From positions 1 through 9,230 of the forward strand of contig DOBW01000085.1 of the NCBI GenBank assembly GCA_003504035.1: a stretch of DNA of 9,230 bases. Reading direction: 5' to 3'. The stretch's first letter is position 1, and every line of letters begins with the position of its first letter. The notes below the pieces were generated by a model. It saw only the letters and a program-made list of their open reading frames with translations. It did not search any database and was not told the origin of the DNA. Origin of the DNA: Rhodospirillaceae bacterium (GTDB taxonomy: Bacteria; Pseudomonadota; Alphaproteobacteria; UBA9219). The translations under genes and the position numbers were made by a program. This document shows positions 1 to 6,069 of the stretch, piece after piece.

Positions 1-252
1 GATTTTTGGGCTGAATGGTGTGGTCCTTGCCGGATGCTTGGCCCTGTTATTGAGGAATTAGCTGGCGAAATGGTAGGTAAGGTTAAAATCGTCAAGGCCA
101 ATGTTGATAATAGCCCCGAAAGTGCCGGAAAGTTCGGAATTCGCAGCATTCCGACCCTTATTCTCTTTAAGGATGGCCAGCCCGTTGAAACCAAGGTTGG
201 CGGTATGCCTAAGCAGGCACTTGAAGTGTGGCTTAAGGAACAAATTTCCTAA
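1..252 (+). CDS. trxA: Thioredoxin, C-terminal part (5' end outside window)
   Basis: Thiol-disulfide oxidoreductase of the cytoplasm that reduces protein disulfides and is itself recharged by thioredoxin reductase. The reading frame is open from base 1, so the start codon and first beta strand lie upstream. The first visible residues are [11 protein letters not shown], the classical active site, with the two redox cysteines encoded at 19-21 and 28-30. The cis-proline of the SIPT motif is encoded at 151-153, followed by LILFKDGQP and a [13 protein letters not shown]-terminal helix, all as in canonical thioredoxins. The visible part is 83 residues, so roughly the first 25 of a usual 105-110 residue protein are missing. 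I see no strong terminator before the rpmI leader, so read-through into the ribosomal protein genes is possible. The family is certain; the symbol trxA assumes that this is the main thioredoxin. Confidence 0.95.
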   Translation, partial: DFWAEWCGPCRMLGPVIEELAGEMVGKVKIVKANVDNSPESAGKFGIRSIPTLILFKDGQPVETKVGGMPKQALEVWLKEQIS

Positions 253-389
253 GAACATAAGGTTAACGGCGGTTCTTGACCCTTGCTTTCATGGCAGGGA
301 TTCGCTACAAACGCCGCCTGATAGCACGCGCCGTGCCCTAGACATGCCGGCCTGCTTCTCGTTGTAACGATAAAATAAAGGAAAATAAA
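253..389 (+). promoter_or_regulatory. Structured leader region ahead of rpmI-rplT
   Basis: This gap between the thioredoxin gene and rpmI carries several potential hairpins. CCCTTGC at 280-286 can pair with GCAGGG at 294-299 with one bulged T. GCACG at 324-328 pairs with CGTGC at 332-336. A longer-range pairing of GGCGG (268-272) with CCGCC (314-318) would enclose the first hairpin. L20 represses its own mRNA through leader RNA structures in E. coli and Bacillus, so a regulatory leader here is plausible. The link to L20 is inference, since no known leader consensus was matched. Confidence 0.4.
282..310 (+). promoter_or_regulatory. Candidate promoter for rpmI-rplT
   Basis: CTTGCT at 282-287 and CTACAA at 305-310 are separated by 17 nt. 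Each hexamer matches 4 of 6 positions of the CTTGAC / CTATAT pattern typical of alphaproteobacterial housekeeping promoters. A better -35 by itself, CTTGAC at 275-280, has no good partner 17 nt downstream. The element overlaps a possible hairpin in the same leader, so it is a weak call. Confidence 0.3.
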
Positions 390-590
390 ATGTCTAAGAT
401 GAAAACCCACAGCGGGTCCAAAAAGCGTTTCCGCGTGACAGGATCCGGTAAGGTCAAATGCGGCGCAGCTTTTTTGCGTCACGGTCTACGTAAACGTTCC
501 CAAAAAATGAAGCGCACAGCGCGCAAAGGCTTGATTCTTTTCAAGGCTGATGGGGAAAAAATTATTCAACACTTTTTACGTCATAAATAA
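390..590 (+). CDS. rpmI: 50S ribosomal protein L35
   Basis: Small, very basic protein of the large ribosomal subunit. The 66-residue length is normal for the family. The N-terminus [20 protein letters not shown] is the family signature, followed by a lysine/arginine-rich helix region (residues 33-46) and the C-terminal LRHK-type end. The start is supported by AAGGA at 378-382, 7 nt upstream of the ATG. Its stop is only 12 nt before the rplT start, so the two are cotranscribed as in most bacteria. The usual upstream partner infC is not adjacent; a thioredoxin gene is there instead. Confidence 0.97.
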   Translation: MSKMKTHSGSKKRFRVTGSGKVKCGAAFLRHGLRKRSQKMKRTARKGLILFKADGEKIIQHFLRHK

Positions 591-602
591 GGGGGCAATG
601 TC

Positions 603-971
603 ATGGCACGTGTAAAACGGGGCAAGACGGCCCACGCTCGTCACAAAAAGGTTATTTCTCTTGCAAAAGGATATCGCGGTCGCGCCAAGAATTGCTTCCG
701 TGTTGCCATTGAGCATGTTGAAAAGGCACTTCGTTATTCTTATCGGGATCGCAAGGCTAAAAAGCGCGAAATGCGTGCGCTTTGGATTGTGCGCATCAAT
801 GCAGCTGTTCGGGAGCAAGGCTTGACTTATGCTCGATTTATGAACGGGCTTAAACGCCTGAACATTGAGCTGGACCGCAAGCAGCTTTCTGAACTCGCCG
901 TTACAGAGCCCGCTGCCTTTAAGTCTCTTGTCGATCAGGCAAAGGCGGAACTTAAGAAAAAGGCTGCTTAA
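603..971 (+). CDS. rplT: 50S ribosomal protein L20
   Basis: Ribosomal protein that binds 23S rRNA early in large-subunit assembly and in several bacteria represses its own operon. The 122 residues match the usual 117-120 with a slightly longer lysine-rich tail. The signature [15 protein letters not shown] opens the protein, followed by the long basic helix with KGYRGR and [12 protein letters not shown]. The globular C-terminal RNA-binding part contains [11 protein letters not shown] and YARFMNGL. Start choice is supported by the G-rich Shine-Dalgarno AAGGGGG at 589-595, which overlaps the rpmI stop codon. An overlapping out-of-frame ATG at 598 is not used. The gene ends inside a perfect terminator stem. 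Confidence 0.98.
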   Translation: MARVKRGKTAHARHKKVISLAKGYRGRAKNCFRVAIEHVEKALRYSYRDRKAKKREMRALWIVRINAAVREQGLTYARFMNGLKRLNIELDRKQLSELAVTEPAAFKSLVDQAKAELKKKAA

Positions 972-982
972 ACCGCCTTTTT
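957..982 (+). terminator. Intrinsic terminator of rpmI-rplT, overlapping the rplT stop
   Basis: AAAAAGGC at 957-964 pairs perfectly with GCCTTTTT at 975-982 (8 bp, 10-nt loop). The T run forms the 3' arm, and the stem includes the last codons and the TAA of rplT. Only three of the eight pairs are G-C, so termination may be partial and let some transcripts reach pheS. Confidence 0.6.
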
Positions 983-1013
983 AAAAAATATATGTCAGAT
1001 AACTGACTTTCTT

Positions 1014-1053
1014 GCGGGAATCCGATAACATGCGGGTTCCCGCTTTTTATTTT
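1014..1053 (+). terminator. Terminator-like hairpin just upstream of pheS (possible attenuator)
   Basis: GCGGGAA at 1014-1020 pairs with TTCCCGC at 1037-1043 (7 bp, 16-nt loop), followed by TTTTTATTTT at 1044-1053, the layout of an intrinsic terminator. The 3' arm is also part of a perfect 12-nt palindrome at 1032-1043, so a second GCGGG copy in the loop can compete for the same CCCGC. The pheS ATG follows 17 nt after the T run. Such a position suits attenuation control of pheST, which is known in enterobacteria through the pheM leader peptide. A Phe-codon leader of that kind is not clearly present here, and the hairpin could simply end transcripts from upstream. Confidence 0.55.
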
Positions 1054-1070
1054 AAGGAACGGACGGACTT

Positions 1071-2153
1071 ATGTCTCAAGATCAAGAACTTCAAAAACTA
1101 AAAACCGATATGCTCGGTGCCATTGAAAGTGCGCCAGATAGCGCTGCTTTGGAAAGCCTGCGCACGCAAGCTTTGGGCAAGAAGGGCAAATTGACTGAGA
1201 TGATGAAAAGTCTTGGCAAAATGGAGGCTCAAGCGCGTAAAGAAATGGGCGCTCGGCTCAATGAGATAAAAACGGTTTTAGCCAAAGCCATTGAAGCGCG
1301 GGGCAGGGTTCTTGGTGCGGCGGCGTTGAATGAAAAACTTTTGCATGAACATATTGATGTGACGCTTTCTGTTCGCCCACAAGATCAAGGGCGCATTCAC
1401 CCTATTACGCAAACAACAGATGAAATTGTTACAATCTTTGCTTCTATGGGCTTCAAAGTTGCCAAGGGGCCAGAGATTGAAACGGACTGGAATAATTTTA
1501 CAGCGCTGAACTTGCCGCCAGATCATCCAGCGCGGCAGATGCAAGATACATTCTATATGCCGCAAAAAGGGGACGAGCCAACTGTTCTTCGTACGCATAC
1601 ATCACCTGTACAAATTCGCACGATGATGAATCAAAAACCGCCCATTCGGATTATTGCGCCGGGGCGGACCTATCGTTGTGATTATGACATGACGCACACG
1701 CCTATGTTTCATCAGTTCGAAGGTTTGGTGATTGATGAAAAAACAAACATGGGACATCTGAAAGGTTGTCTGCTTGATTTTATGCGTGCCTTTTTTGGTA
1801 TTGATGATTTGCCGCTTCGTTTTAGGCCTTCTTATTTTCCGTTTACAGAGCCAAGTGCAGAAGTAGACATTGGATGTTCACGCAAGGATGGCAAATTGAC
1901 ACTGGGTAATCATGGCAATTGGCTCGAGGTTGCAGGATGCGGCATGGTCAATGCCAAGGTGCTTAAAAATTGTGGCATTGATCCCGATAAATATCAGGGT
2001 TTTGCTTTTGGTACAGGCATTGAGCGGTTGGCGATGTTGAAATACGGCATTCCCGATCTTCGCACCTTTTTTGAAGCAGATATGCGTTGGCTCAAACATT
2101 ATGGCTTTGTGCCTCTCGATATTCCTAATCCAGCCCTAACAGCCGCAGATTAA
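1071..2153 (+). CDS. pheS: Phenylalanine--tRNA ligase alpha subunit
   Basis: Catalytic subunit of the cytoplasmic (alpha-beta)2 class II synthetase that activates phenylalanine with ATP and charges tRNA-Phe. The 360 residues are normal for the family. Residues 1-100 form the charged, coiled-coil-like N-terminal arm that contacts tRNA. The class II core follows: a motif 1 region around 110-137 (HPITQTTDEIV, then GPEIE), the LRTHTSPVQIR segment at 173-183, motif 2 at 192-220 with GRTYR and HTPMFHQFEG, and motif 3 at 308-331 with GFAFGTGIERLAMLKYG. The start is supported by AAGGAACGGACGG upstream. Its stop lies 20 nt before pheT, so the two subunits are made from one message. Nothing appears broken. 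Confidence 0.98.
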   Translation: MSQDQELQKLKTDMLGAIESAPDSAALESLRTQALGKKGKLTEMMKSLGKMEAQARKEMGARLNEIKTVLAKAIEARGRVLGAAALNEKLLHEHIDVTLSVRPQDQGRIHPITQTTDEIVTIFASMGFKVAKGPEIETDWNNFTALNLPPDHPARQMQDTFYMPQKGDEPTVLRTHTSPVQIRTMMNQKPPIRIIAPGRTYRCDYDMTHTPMFHQFEGLVIDEKTNMGHLKGCLLDFMRAFFGIDDLPLRFRPSYFPFTEPSAEVDIGCSRKDGKLTLGNHGNWLEVAGCGMVNAKVLKNCGIDPDKYQGFAFGTGIERLAMLKYGIPDLRTFFEADMRWLKHYGFVPLDIPNPALTAAD

Positions 2154-2173
2154 AACAAACAGGTAGATAAAAA

Positions 2174-4582
2174 ATGAAGTTCACACTTTCTTGGCTTAAA
2201 GATCATCTTGAAACGGACGCGACGCTTGATGTGATTTGTGAAAAACTCACGGCGATAGGTCTTGAGATTGAAAGCATAGAAGACCCTAATGTGGCGCTTG
2301 CGCCTTTTACTGTGGCTCAGATAGTCACGGCTGATAAGCACCCGCAGGCCGATAGGCTAAAGCTTTGCACCGTTGATACGGGAAAAGAAAAGCTTCAAAT
2401 TGTTTGTGGTGCGCCCAATGCATGTGCTGGACTGAAGGTGGTTTTGGCGCAGGTTGGTGATGTTATTCCTTCGACAGAAACAGTCCTAACGCGAAGCAAA
2501 ATACGCGGTGTTGAATCTATGGGCATGATGTGTTCGGCGGCTGAGTTGAAATTGAGTGATGAATCCGATGGCATTATTGAGCTTGCTGAGGATTTAAAGG
2601 TTGGTGCGCGGTATATTGATTGTACCGATTGTGCGGATCCTGTGATTGAAATTAATTTGACGCCCAACCGTGCCGATTGTGCGGGCGTGCATGGTATCGC
2701 ACGTGATCTGGCGGCAGCGGGACTTGGAACGCTCAAAGAGATTTCATTCAAGGATGTTGTGGGAACAGAAAAAAGTGACATAGGTGTAACGCTTGATTTC
2801 CCTGAGGATCAAAAACATTTTTGTCCGCACTTCGTTGGACGCATGATTCGCCATATTAAAAATGGCCCTTCGCCAGTGTGGCTTCAGCAAAGATTGCGCG
2901 CTATTGGGCTGCGACCTATTTCAGCGCTTGTCGATATCACAAATTATCTGACGTATGATTGTGGGCGGCCTTTGCATGTTTTTGATGTGCGCTGCATCAA
3001 GGGCGGGCTTTGGGTCAAGCCTGCCAAAGGCGGCGAGAAATTTGAAGCCCTGAATGATAAAACCTATACGCTTGAAGCGAGCATGACCGCCATTGGTGAT
3101 GAGGATGGGCTTTTGTCCTTGGCCGGTGTGATGGGCGGTATTTCTTCGGGCTGCGAAGAAGACACAACAGATGTTTTTATTGAGTCCGCTTATTTTGACC
3201 CTGTACGGACGGCACAAACGGGCCGAACCCTCGGCATTGTTTCTGATGCGCGTTATCGTTTTGAACGCGGCGTGGACCCCGCACTTACCGCTGCGGGCGC
3301 TGATCTGGCGATGCAAATGATTCTCGACTTTTGCGCGACACCTGAAACGATTGTGAGTGAGAGGCTGGAGGTTGGTCAAGCACCCCATGTGGGCCAAACA
3401 GTAAGCTATTGTTCCGATAAATGTGCTTCTTTTATCGGCGTTGATGTTGCTGCTTCGGACCAAGAAAAAATCTTGCAGGATCTTGGCTTTGTGGTTGAGA
3501 AAAACGGTAAGGATTGGAAAGTTATAGCGCCAAGCTGGCGCGGTGACATTGAAGGGGCTGCGGATATTACCGAAGAAGTGATCCGCATAAAAGGCTTTGA
3601 GCATATTCCTACGACCTCGATGCCGCGCGAAGAAGTTATCACAAAAGGCGCGCTTGATCTGCTTGAGGTGCGTGAGAGCCAAGCTAAAAGAGCATTCGCC
3701 TCCCGTGGTCTTTTGGAGGCTGTAACATGGTCGTTTATGTCCTCAAAAATTGCGATGCAATTTGGTGAGGTTAAGGATGAACTGAAACCTGTCAATCCTA
3801 TCAGCGCAGATTTGGATGTGATGCGCCCCGCGATTGTTGGCAATCTTGTGCAGGCTGCGCAGCGTAACGTAGATCGTGGGTACGGGGATGTGGGTCTGTT
3901 TGAAGTGGGCTCTATCTTTCAGGATCAAACACCTGAGGGCCAGATTTTGGTGGGCACATCTTTGCGTGCAGGCATGATGCCGCGCCATTGGGCTTCAATC
4001 CCACGGCCCGTTGATGCGTTTGACGCGAAGGCCGATGCGCTAAATGCGCTTCAGGCAGCGGGTGCGCCGGTGGCTTCGGTGCAGGTCGTGCAAGAAGCTC
4101 CTGCTTGGTATCATCCGGGACGCTCGGGAAGTTTGCGTCTTGGGCCTACATTGCTTGGTACATTTGGCGAGCTTCACCCCGCTGTTTTGGCAAGCTGTGA
4201 TGCGCAAGGCCCGATGGTGGCATGCGAGATTTATTTGGAAAATATTCCAACGCCACGCAACAAGGCGGGAACAAACAGGCCGCTTTTGAAGTTGGAGCCT
4301 TTGCAACCTGTCTGGCGTGACTTTGCCTTTTTGCTGGATGAAGAGGTTTTGGCTGACAAATTAATCAAGGCCATTAAAAGCGCGGATAAAACACTGATCC
4401 GTGATGTCGTGATTTTTGATCTTTATAAAGGTAAGGGCGTGGAGAAAGGCCAGAAATCTCTGGCCGTTTCGGTTATGCTCCAGCCCAAAGACAAAGCCTT
4501 TACCGAAGCCGAGTTGGAAGCTTTTTCGACAAAAGTTGTGGCTTGCGTCAACAAGGCTACTGGTGGAAATTTAAGAGCATAA
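2174..4582 (+). CDS. pheT: Phenylalanine--tRNA ligase beta subunit
   Basis: Beta subunit that binds tRNA-Phe and hydrolyses mischarged Tyr-tRNA-Phe. Its 802 residues match the usual size of about 800. In order, one sees the N-terminal segment MKFTLSWLKDHL and an EMAP II-like tRNA-binding domain from about residue 45 to 150 (FTVAQIV, HPQADRLKLC, IVCGAPN). The B3/B4 editing domain spans about 215-390, with LVDITNYLTYDCGRPLHVFD and RYRFERGVDP. The B5 domain (about 405-480) holds APSWRGDIEGAADITEEVIR, followed by a catalytic-like core without class II signature residues. An FDX-ACB domain that grips the tRNA acceptor end runs from about 705 to the end (PVWRDFAFLLDEEV, KGQKSLAVSVMLQP). An AGGTAG-type ribosome site lies 7-12 nt before the ATG. 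The gene is intact. Confidence 0.98.
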   Translation: MKFTLSWLKDHLETDATLDVICEKLTAIGLEIESIEDPNVALAPFTVAQIVTADKHPQADRLKLCTVDTGKEKLQIVCGAPNACAGLKVVLAQVGDVIPSTETVLTRSKIRGVESMGMMCSAAELKLSDESDGIIELAEDLKVGARYIDCTDCADPVIEINLTPNRADCAGVHGIARDLAAAGLGTLKEISFKDVVGTEKSDIGVTLDFPEDQKHFCPHFVGRMIRHIKNGPSPVWLQQRLRAIGLRPISALVDITNYLTYDCGRPLHVFDVRCIKGGLWVKPAKGGEKFEALNDKTYTLEASMTAIGDEDGLLSLAGVMGGISSGCEEDTTDVFIESAYFDPVRTAQTGRTLGIVSDARYRFERGVDPALTAAGADLAMQMILDFCATPETIVSERLEVGQAPHVGQTVSYCSDKCASFIGVDVAASDQEKILQDLGFVVEKNGKDWKVIAPSWRGDIEGAADITEEVIRIKGFEHIPTTSMPREEVITKGALDLLEVRESQAKRAFASRGLLEAVTWSFMSSKIAMQFGEVKDELKPVNPISADLDVMRPAIVGNLVQAAQRNVDRGYGDVGLFEVGSIFQDQTPEGQILVGTSLRAGMMPRHWASIPRPVDAFDAKADALNALQAAGAPVASVQVVQEAPAWYHPGRSGSLRLGPTLLGTFGELHPAVLASCDAQGPMVACEIYLENIPTPRNKAGTNRPLLKLEPLQPVWRDFAFLLDEEVLADKLIKAIKSADKTLIRDVVIFDLYKGKGVEKGQKSLAVSVMLQPKDKAFTEAELEAFSTKVVACVNKATGGNLRA

Positions 4583-4593
4583 AGTTGTTCAAT

Positions 4594-4632
4594 AAAAAAA
4601 ACTGCCTTGTTTTATCGCGAGGCGGCTTTTTT
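4594..4632. terminator. Probable bidirectional terminator between pheT and the convergent gene
   Basis: CTGCCT at 4602-4607 pairs with AGGCGG at 4620-4625 (one T-G wobble) around a 12-nt loop. After one mismatch, the A run at 4595-4600 faces the T run at 4627-4632. With A residues on one side and T residues on the other it would work on either strand. It lies 12 nt after the pheT stop and 13 nt past the end of the converging small gene. Confidence 0.7.
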
Positions 4633-4645
4633 GTAGGCGTTTTGA

Positions 4646-5017
4646 TTAGCTGTTACAGCCCATTGCAGAACGCGGTGAAAACTTTCTTCCTTTTTTTCCG
4701 TTATTTCTTCTGGGTCTAGAAGTTTGTTGATTAAATTGTATCAGCGTTTCCTCTCCTTGGAATCCTTGCCGAATGTGCTTTTCTTCGGGCACGTTTTTGG
4801 GATCAAAAATGAACGCTTTGTCGGGTCTGCCGTTAAATTCGAAGACAGCCTTTATGTTGCTCCCTTTTACATATCCGCAGTCTTTAAATCTGGCATTACA
4901 TTCAATTGCTGCGATTATAAAGGTGGAGGCTAGCATGCTATTAGCCTTCCTTATCAAATGAGGAGGAACGACTTTCTTTTTCACGCGAAGGGGAATGACA
5001 TTGTTTTTCTTGTTCAT
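4646..5017 (-). CDS. Small basic protein, unknown function
   Basis: I do not recognise this 123-residue protein. It begins with a lysine-rich stretch (NKKNNVIPLRVKKK, residues 2-15). A short hydrophobic patch follows at 28-39 (MLASTFIIAAIE), too short and too mixed for a secure membrane helix. The middle reads as alternating beta-like segments (IKAVFEF 55-61, KAFIFDP 67-73). The C-terminal tail is rich in R, K, N and S (residues 98-123). It has three cysteines (40, 47, 121). No signal peptide is evident. The start at 5017 is preferred over the ATG at 5029 because GGAG at 5024-5027 sits 6 nt ahead of it and overlaps the upstream ATG. The gene lies in a stretch of lower G+C than its neighbours, which hints at acquired DNA. 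No catalytic motif is visible. Confidence 0.6.
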   Translation of the reverse strand: MNKKNNVIPLRVKKKVVPPHLIRKANSMLASTFIIAAIECNARFKDCGYVKGSNIKAVFEFNGRPDKAFIFDPKNVPEEKHIRQGFQGEETLIQFNQQTSRPRRNNGKKGRKFSPRSAMGCNS

Positions 5018-5020
5018 AAT

Positions 5021-5027
5021 TTTCTCC
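5021..5027 (-). promoter_or_regulatory. Ribosome binding site deciding the start at 5017
   Basis: Read on the minus strand, GGAGAAA precedes ATG with 6 nt between GGAG and the start codon. The alternative ATG at 5029 contains this GGAG within its own first codons and lacks a comparable site upstream. Confidence 0.65.
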
Positions 5028-5116
5028 ATTAGAAATACGAAATTACGTTTAGAATAATTCCAATTTATTCAAAATAAAAAGATGATTTGTTTTGAAAACT
5101 CTCTTTTTTGTTAACT

Positions 5117-5467
5117 TTAATTGTAGGCAAACTCACAAAAGTTATTCGCTTTTAGATCACAGCTTCTAGGCTTCGGTGCTATGCCGTATAATTTTTCAAA
5201 TTGTTCAGTAAAGGCTCTTTGTTCTTTAGTGGCGTTCGGCCTTTTGCCTTTCATGAGCTTTTTAAGATTAATCTCAAAACCTTTGCTATCTTCAGAGAAA
5301 ATACGTGCTTTCTTTGGCACGAAGACAAAGGAGTGCATAGGGTTTTTAAGGTAAGCTTCACTTTGCACAAGACGAAAGCCTAGATTTTTGGCGGCTTGTC
5401 GTGCAAGACAACGTGTTTTATTTAGGCGCACATCCTTATCATGTTTTCTATTTTTACGCATAGCCAT
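5117..5467 (-). CDS. Small lysine/arginine-rich protein, unknown function
   Basis: I do not recognise this 116-residue protein. The N-terminus (residues 3-24) is strongly basic, MRKNRKHDKDVRLNKTRC, then a predicted helix ARQAAKNLGFRLVQSEAYL (22-40) and a beta-like stretch HSFVFVPKKARIF (45-57). A lysine-rich segment (68-81) and the helix KEQRAFTEQFEKLYG (81-95) follow, with cysteines at 20, 103 and 111. There is no signal peptide or membrane helix, so a cytoplasmic protein, possibly nucleic-acid binding from its charge, is an inference. The start is well supported by AAAAGGAG 6 nt ahead. It lies 82 nt downstream of trmL and 99 nt upstream of the next small gene on the same strand. It shares the low G+C of that gene but no convincing sequence similarity with it. 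Confidence 0.65.
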   Translation of the reverse strand: MAMRKNRKHDKDVRLNKTRCLARQAAKNLGFRLVQSEAYLKNPMHSFVFVPKKARIFSEDSKGFEINLKKLMKGKRPNATKEQRAFTEQFEKLYGIAPKPRSCDLKANNFCEFAYN

Positions 5468-5473
5468 AATATT

Positions 5474-5481
5474 CTCCTTTT
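5474..5481 (-). promoter_or_regulatory. Strong Shine-Dalgarno site of the 5117-5467 gene
   Basis: The minus strand reads AAAAGGAG followed by 6 nt and ATG. This near-perfect site supports the minus-strand frame over the short plus-strand frames that overlap it. Confidence 0.7.
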
Positions 5482-5549
5482 AAAAATCTCTTGAGGTCGA
5501 GTGTATCAGAAATTAATGAAAGTAAATACGATATTAACCATAAATGCTT

Positions 5550-5999
5550 CTATTTTCCTATTTGGCGCAAGGCTTCGCCTAATACTATAGATGCGCTGAG
5601 TGCCACATTAAGCGAGCGTATCTGCGGGTTCATGGGTATAATGAGCCGTGCATCGGCGCGGTTGTGGATATTGTCAGGAACACCCGCGCTTTCACGTCCC
5701 ACCATAATCAGATCATCAGGCTGAAAGGTAAAAGAGGTATAGGGCGAGGCTCCCTTGGTTGTCAGCAGCACAAGTCTGCGCGATCCTGTCTGTTCTTCAA
5801 AATGTTGCCAGCTTACGTGTCGTTCGTAAGAGAGATGGTCGATATAATCCATCGCAACACGCCGGAGCTTTTTATCATCCCAGACAAAGCCGCACGGCTC
5901 GATAATATCAAGCGGCACGCCAAGGCACGCACAAAGGCGCATCATCGAGCCTGTATTGGCGGGGATGTCGGGTTGGTAGAGGGCGAGGCGTAAGGACAT
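5550..5999 (-). CDS. trmL: tRNA (cytidine(34)-2'-O)-methyltransferase, SPOUT family
   Basis: Methyltransferase that uses S-adenosylmethionine to methylate the 2'-O of the wobble base C34/cmnm5U34 of certain leucine tRNAs. The 149 residues match the E. coli enzyme's length and pattern. The start is SLRLALYQPDIPANTGSMMR, with the NTG and R21 of SPOUT motif 1 at 15-21. IIEPCGFVWDDKKLRRVAMDY (32-52) follows, then LTTKG at 79-83. The knot-forming motif 2 is VGRESAGVP at 100-108, and motif 3 is IPMNPQIRSLNVALSAS at 121-137. The enzyme is a dimer acting in the cytoplasm. No Shine-Dalgarno is visible ahead of the ATG, so initiation may be weak or nearly leaderless. It is divergent from the ligase gene, and an inverted repeat lies between them. 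It could be cotranscribed with the two small genes downstream. Confidence 0.95.
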   Translation of the reverse strand: MSLRLALYQPDIPANTGSMMRLCACLGVPLDIIEPCGFVWDDKKLRRVAMDYIDHLSYERHVSWQHFEEQTGSRRLVLLTTKGASPYTSFTFQPDDLIMVGRESAGVPDNIHNRADARLIIPMNPQIRSLNVALSASIVLGEALRQIGK

Positions 6000-6017
6000 G
6001 ATGGGTAGAAAAATAAA

Positions 6018-6059
6018 TTGAAAAGGATATAGTTCTCTAGCATCTTATCCTTTTTTCAA
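6018..6059. repeat. Long inverted repeat between divergent trmL and ligase genes
   Basis: GAAAAGGATA at 6020-6029 faces TATCCTTTTTTC at 6046-6057. The core is nine uninterrupted pairs (6021-6029 with 6046-6054), extendable to TTG / CAA at the ends with a 2-nt bulge. The loop is 16 nt. It ends in T6 on the plus strand, so it could be a weak terminator or attenuator in the leader of the ligase gene. Alternatively it could be an operator for a dimeric repressor acting on both genes. Both strands read TTGAAA at the outer edge, a fair -35, but no good -10 lies at the right distance. Confidence 0.5.
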
Positions 6060-6069
6060 AGGGCAATAA

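Noticed and set aside
275..303. CTTGAC at 275-280 as the -35 of the rpmI promoter
   Set aside because: The hexamer is good, but 17-18 nt downstream there is only GGATTC or GATTCG. The weaker CTTGCT / CTACAA pair with exact 17-nt spacing was listed instead, at low confidence.
2921..3682. 253-residue open frame on the minus strand inside pheT
   Set aside because: It lies fully inside the intact pheT coding sequence, its product shows no recognisable domain, and pheT domain motifs are continuous across it. It is a shadow frame.
4724..4961. Two short plus-strand open frames in the middle islet
   Set aside because: They overlap a minus-strand gene with a clear ribosome site and have no Shine-Dalgarno of their own.
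4646..5467. The two small minus-strand proteins as tandem paralogues
   Set aside because: They share only basic composition and a vague hydrophobic-Phe-x-Pro-Lys strand pattern. No convincing alignment was seen.
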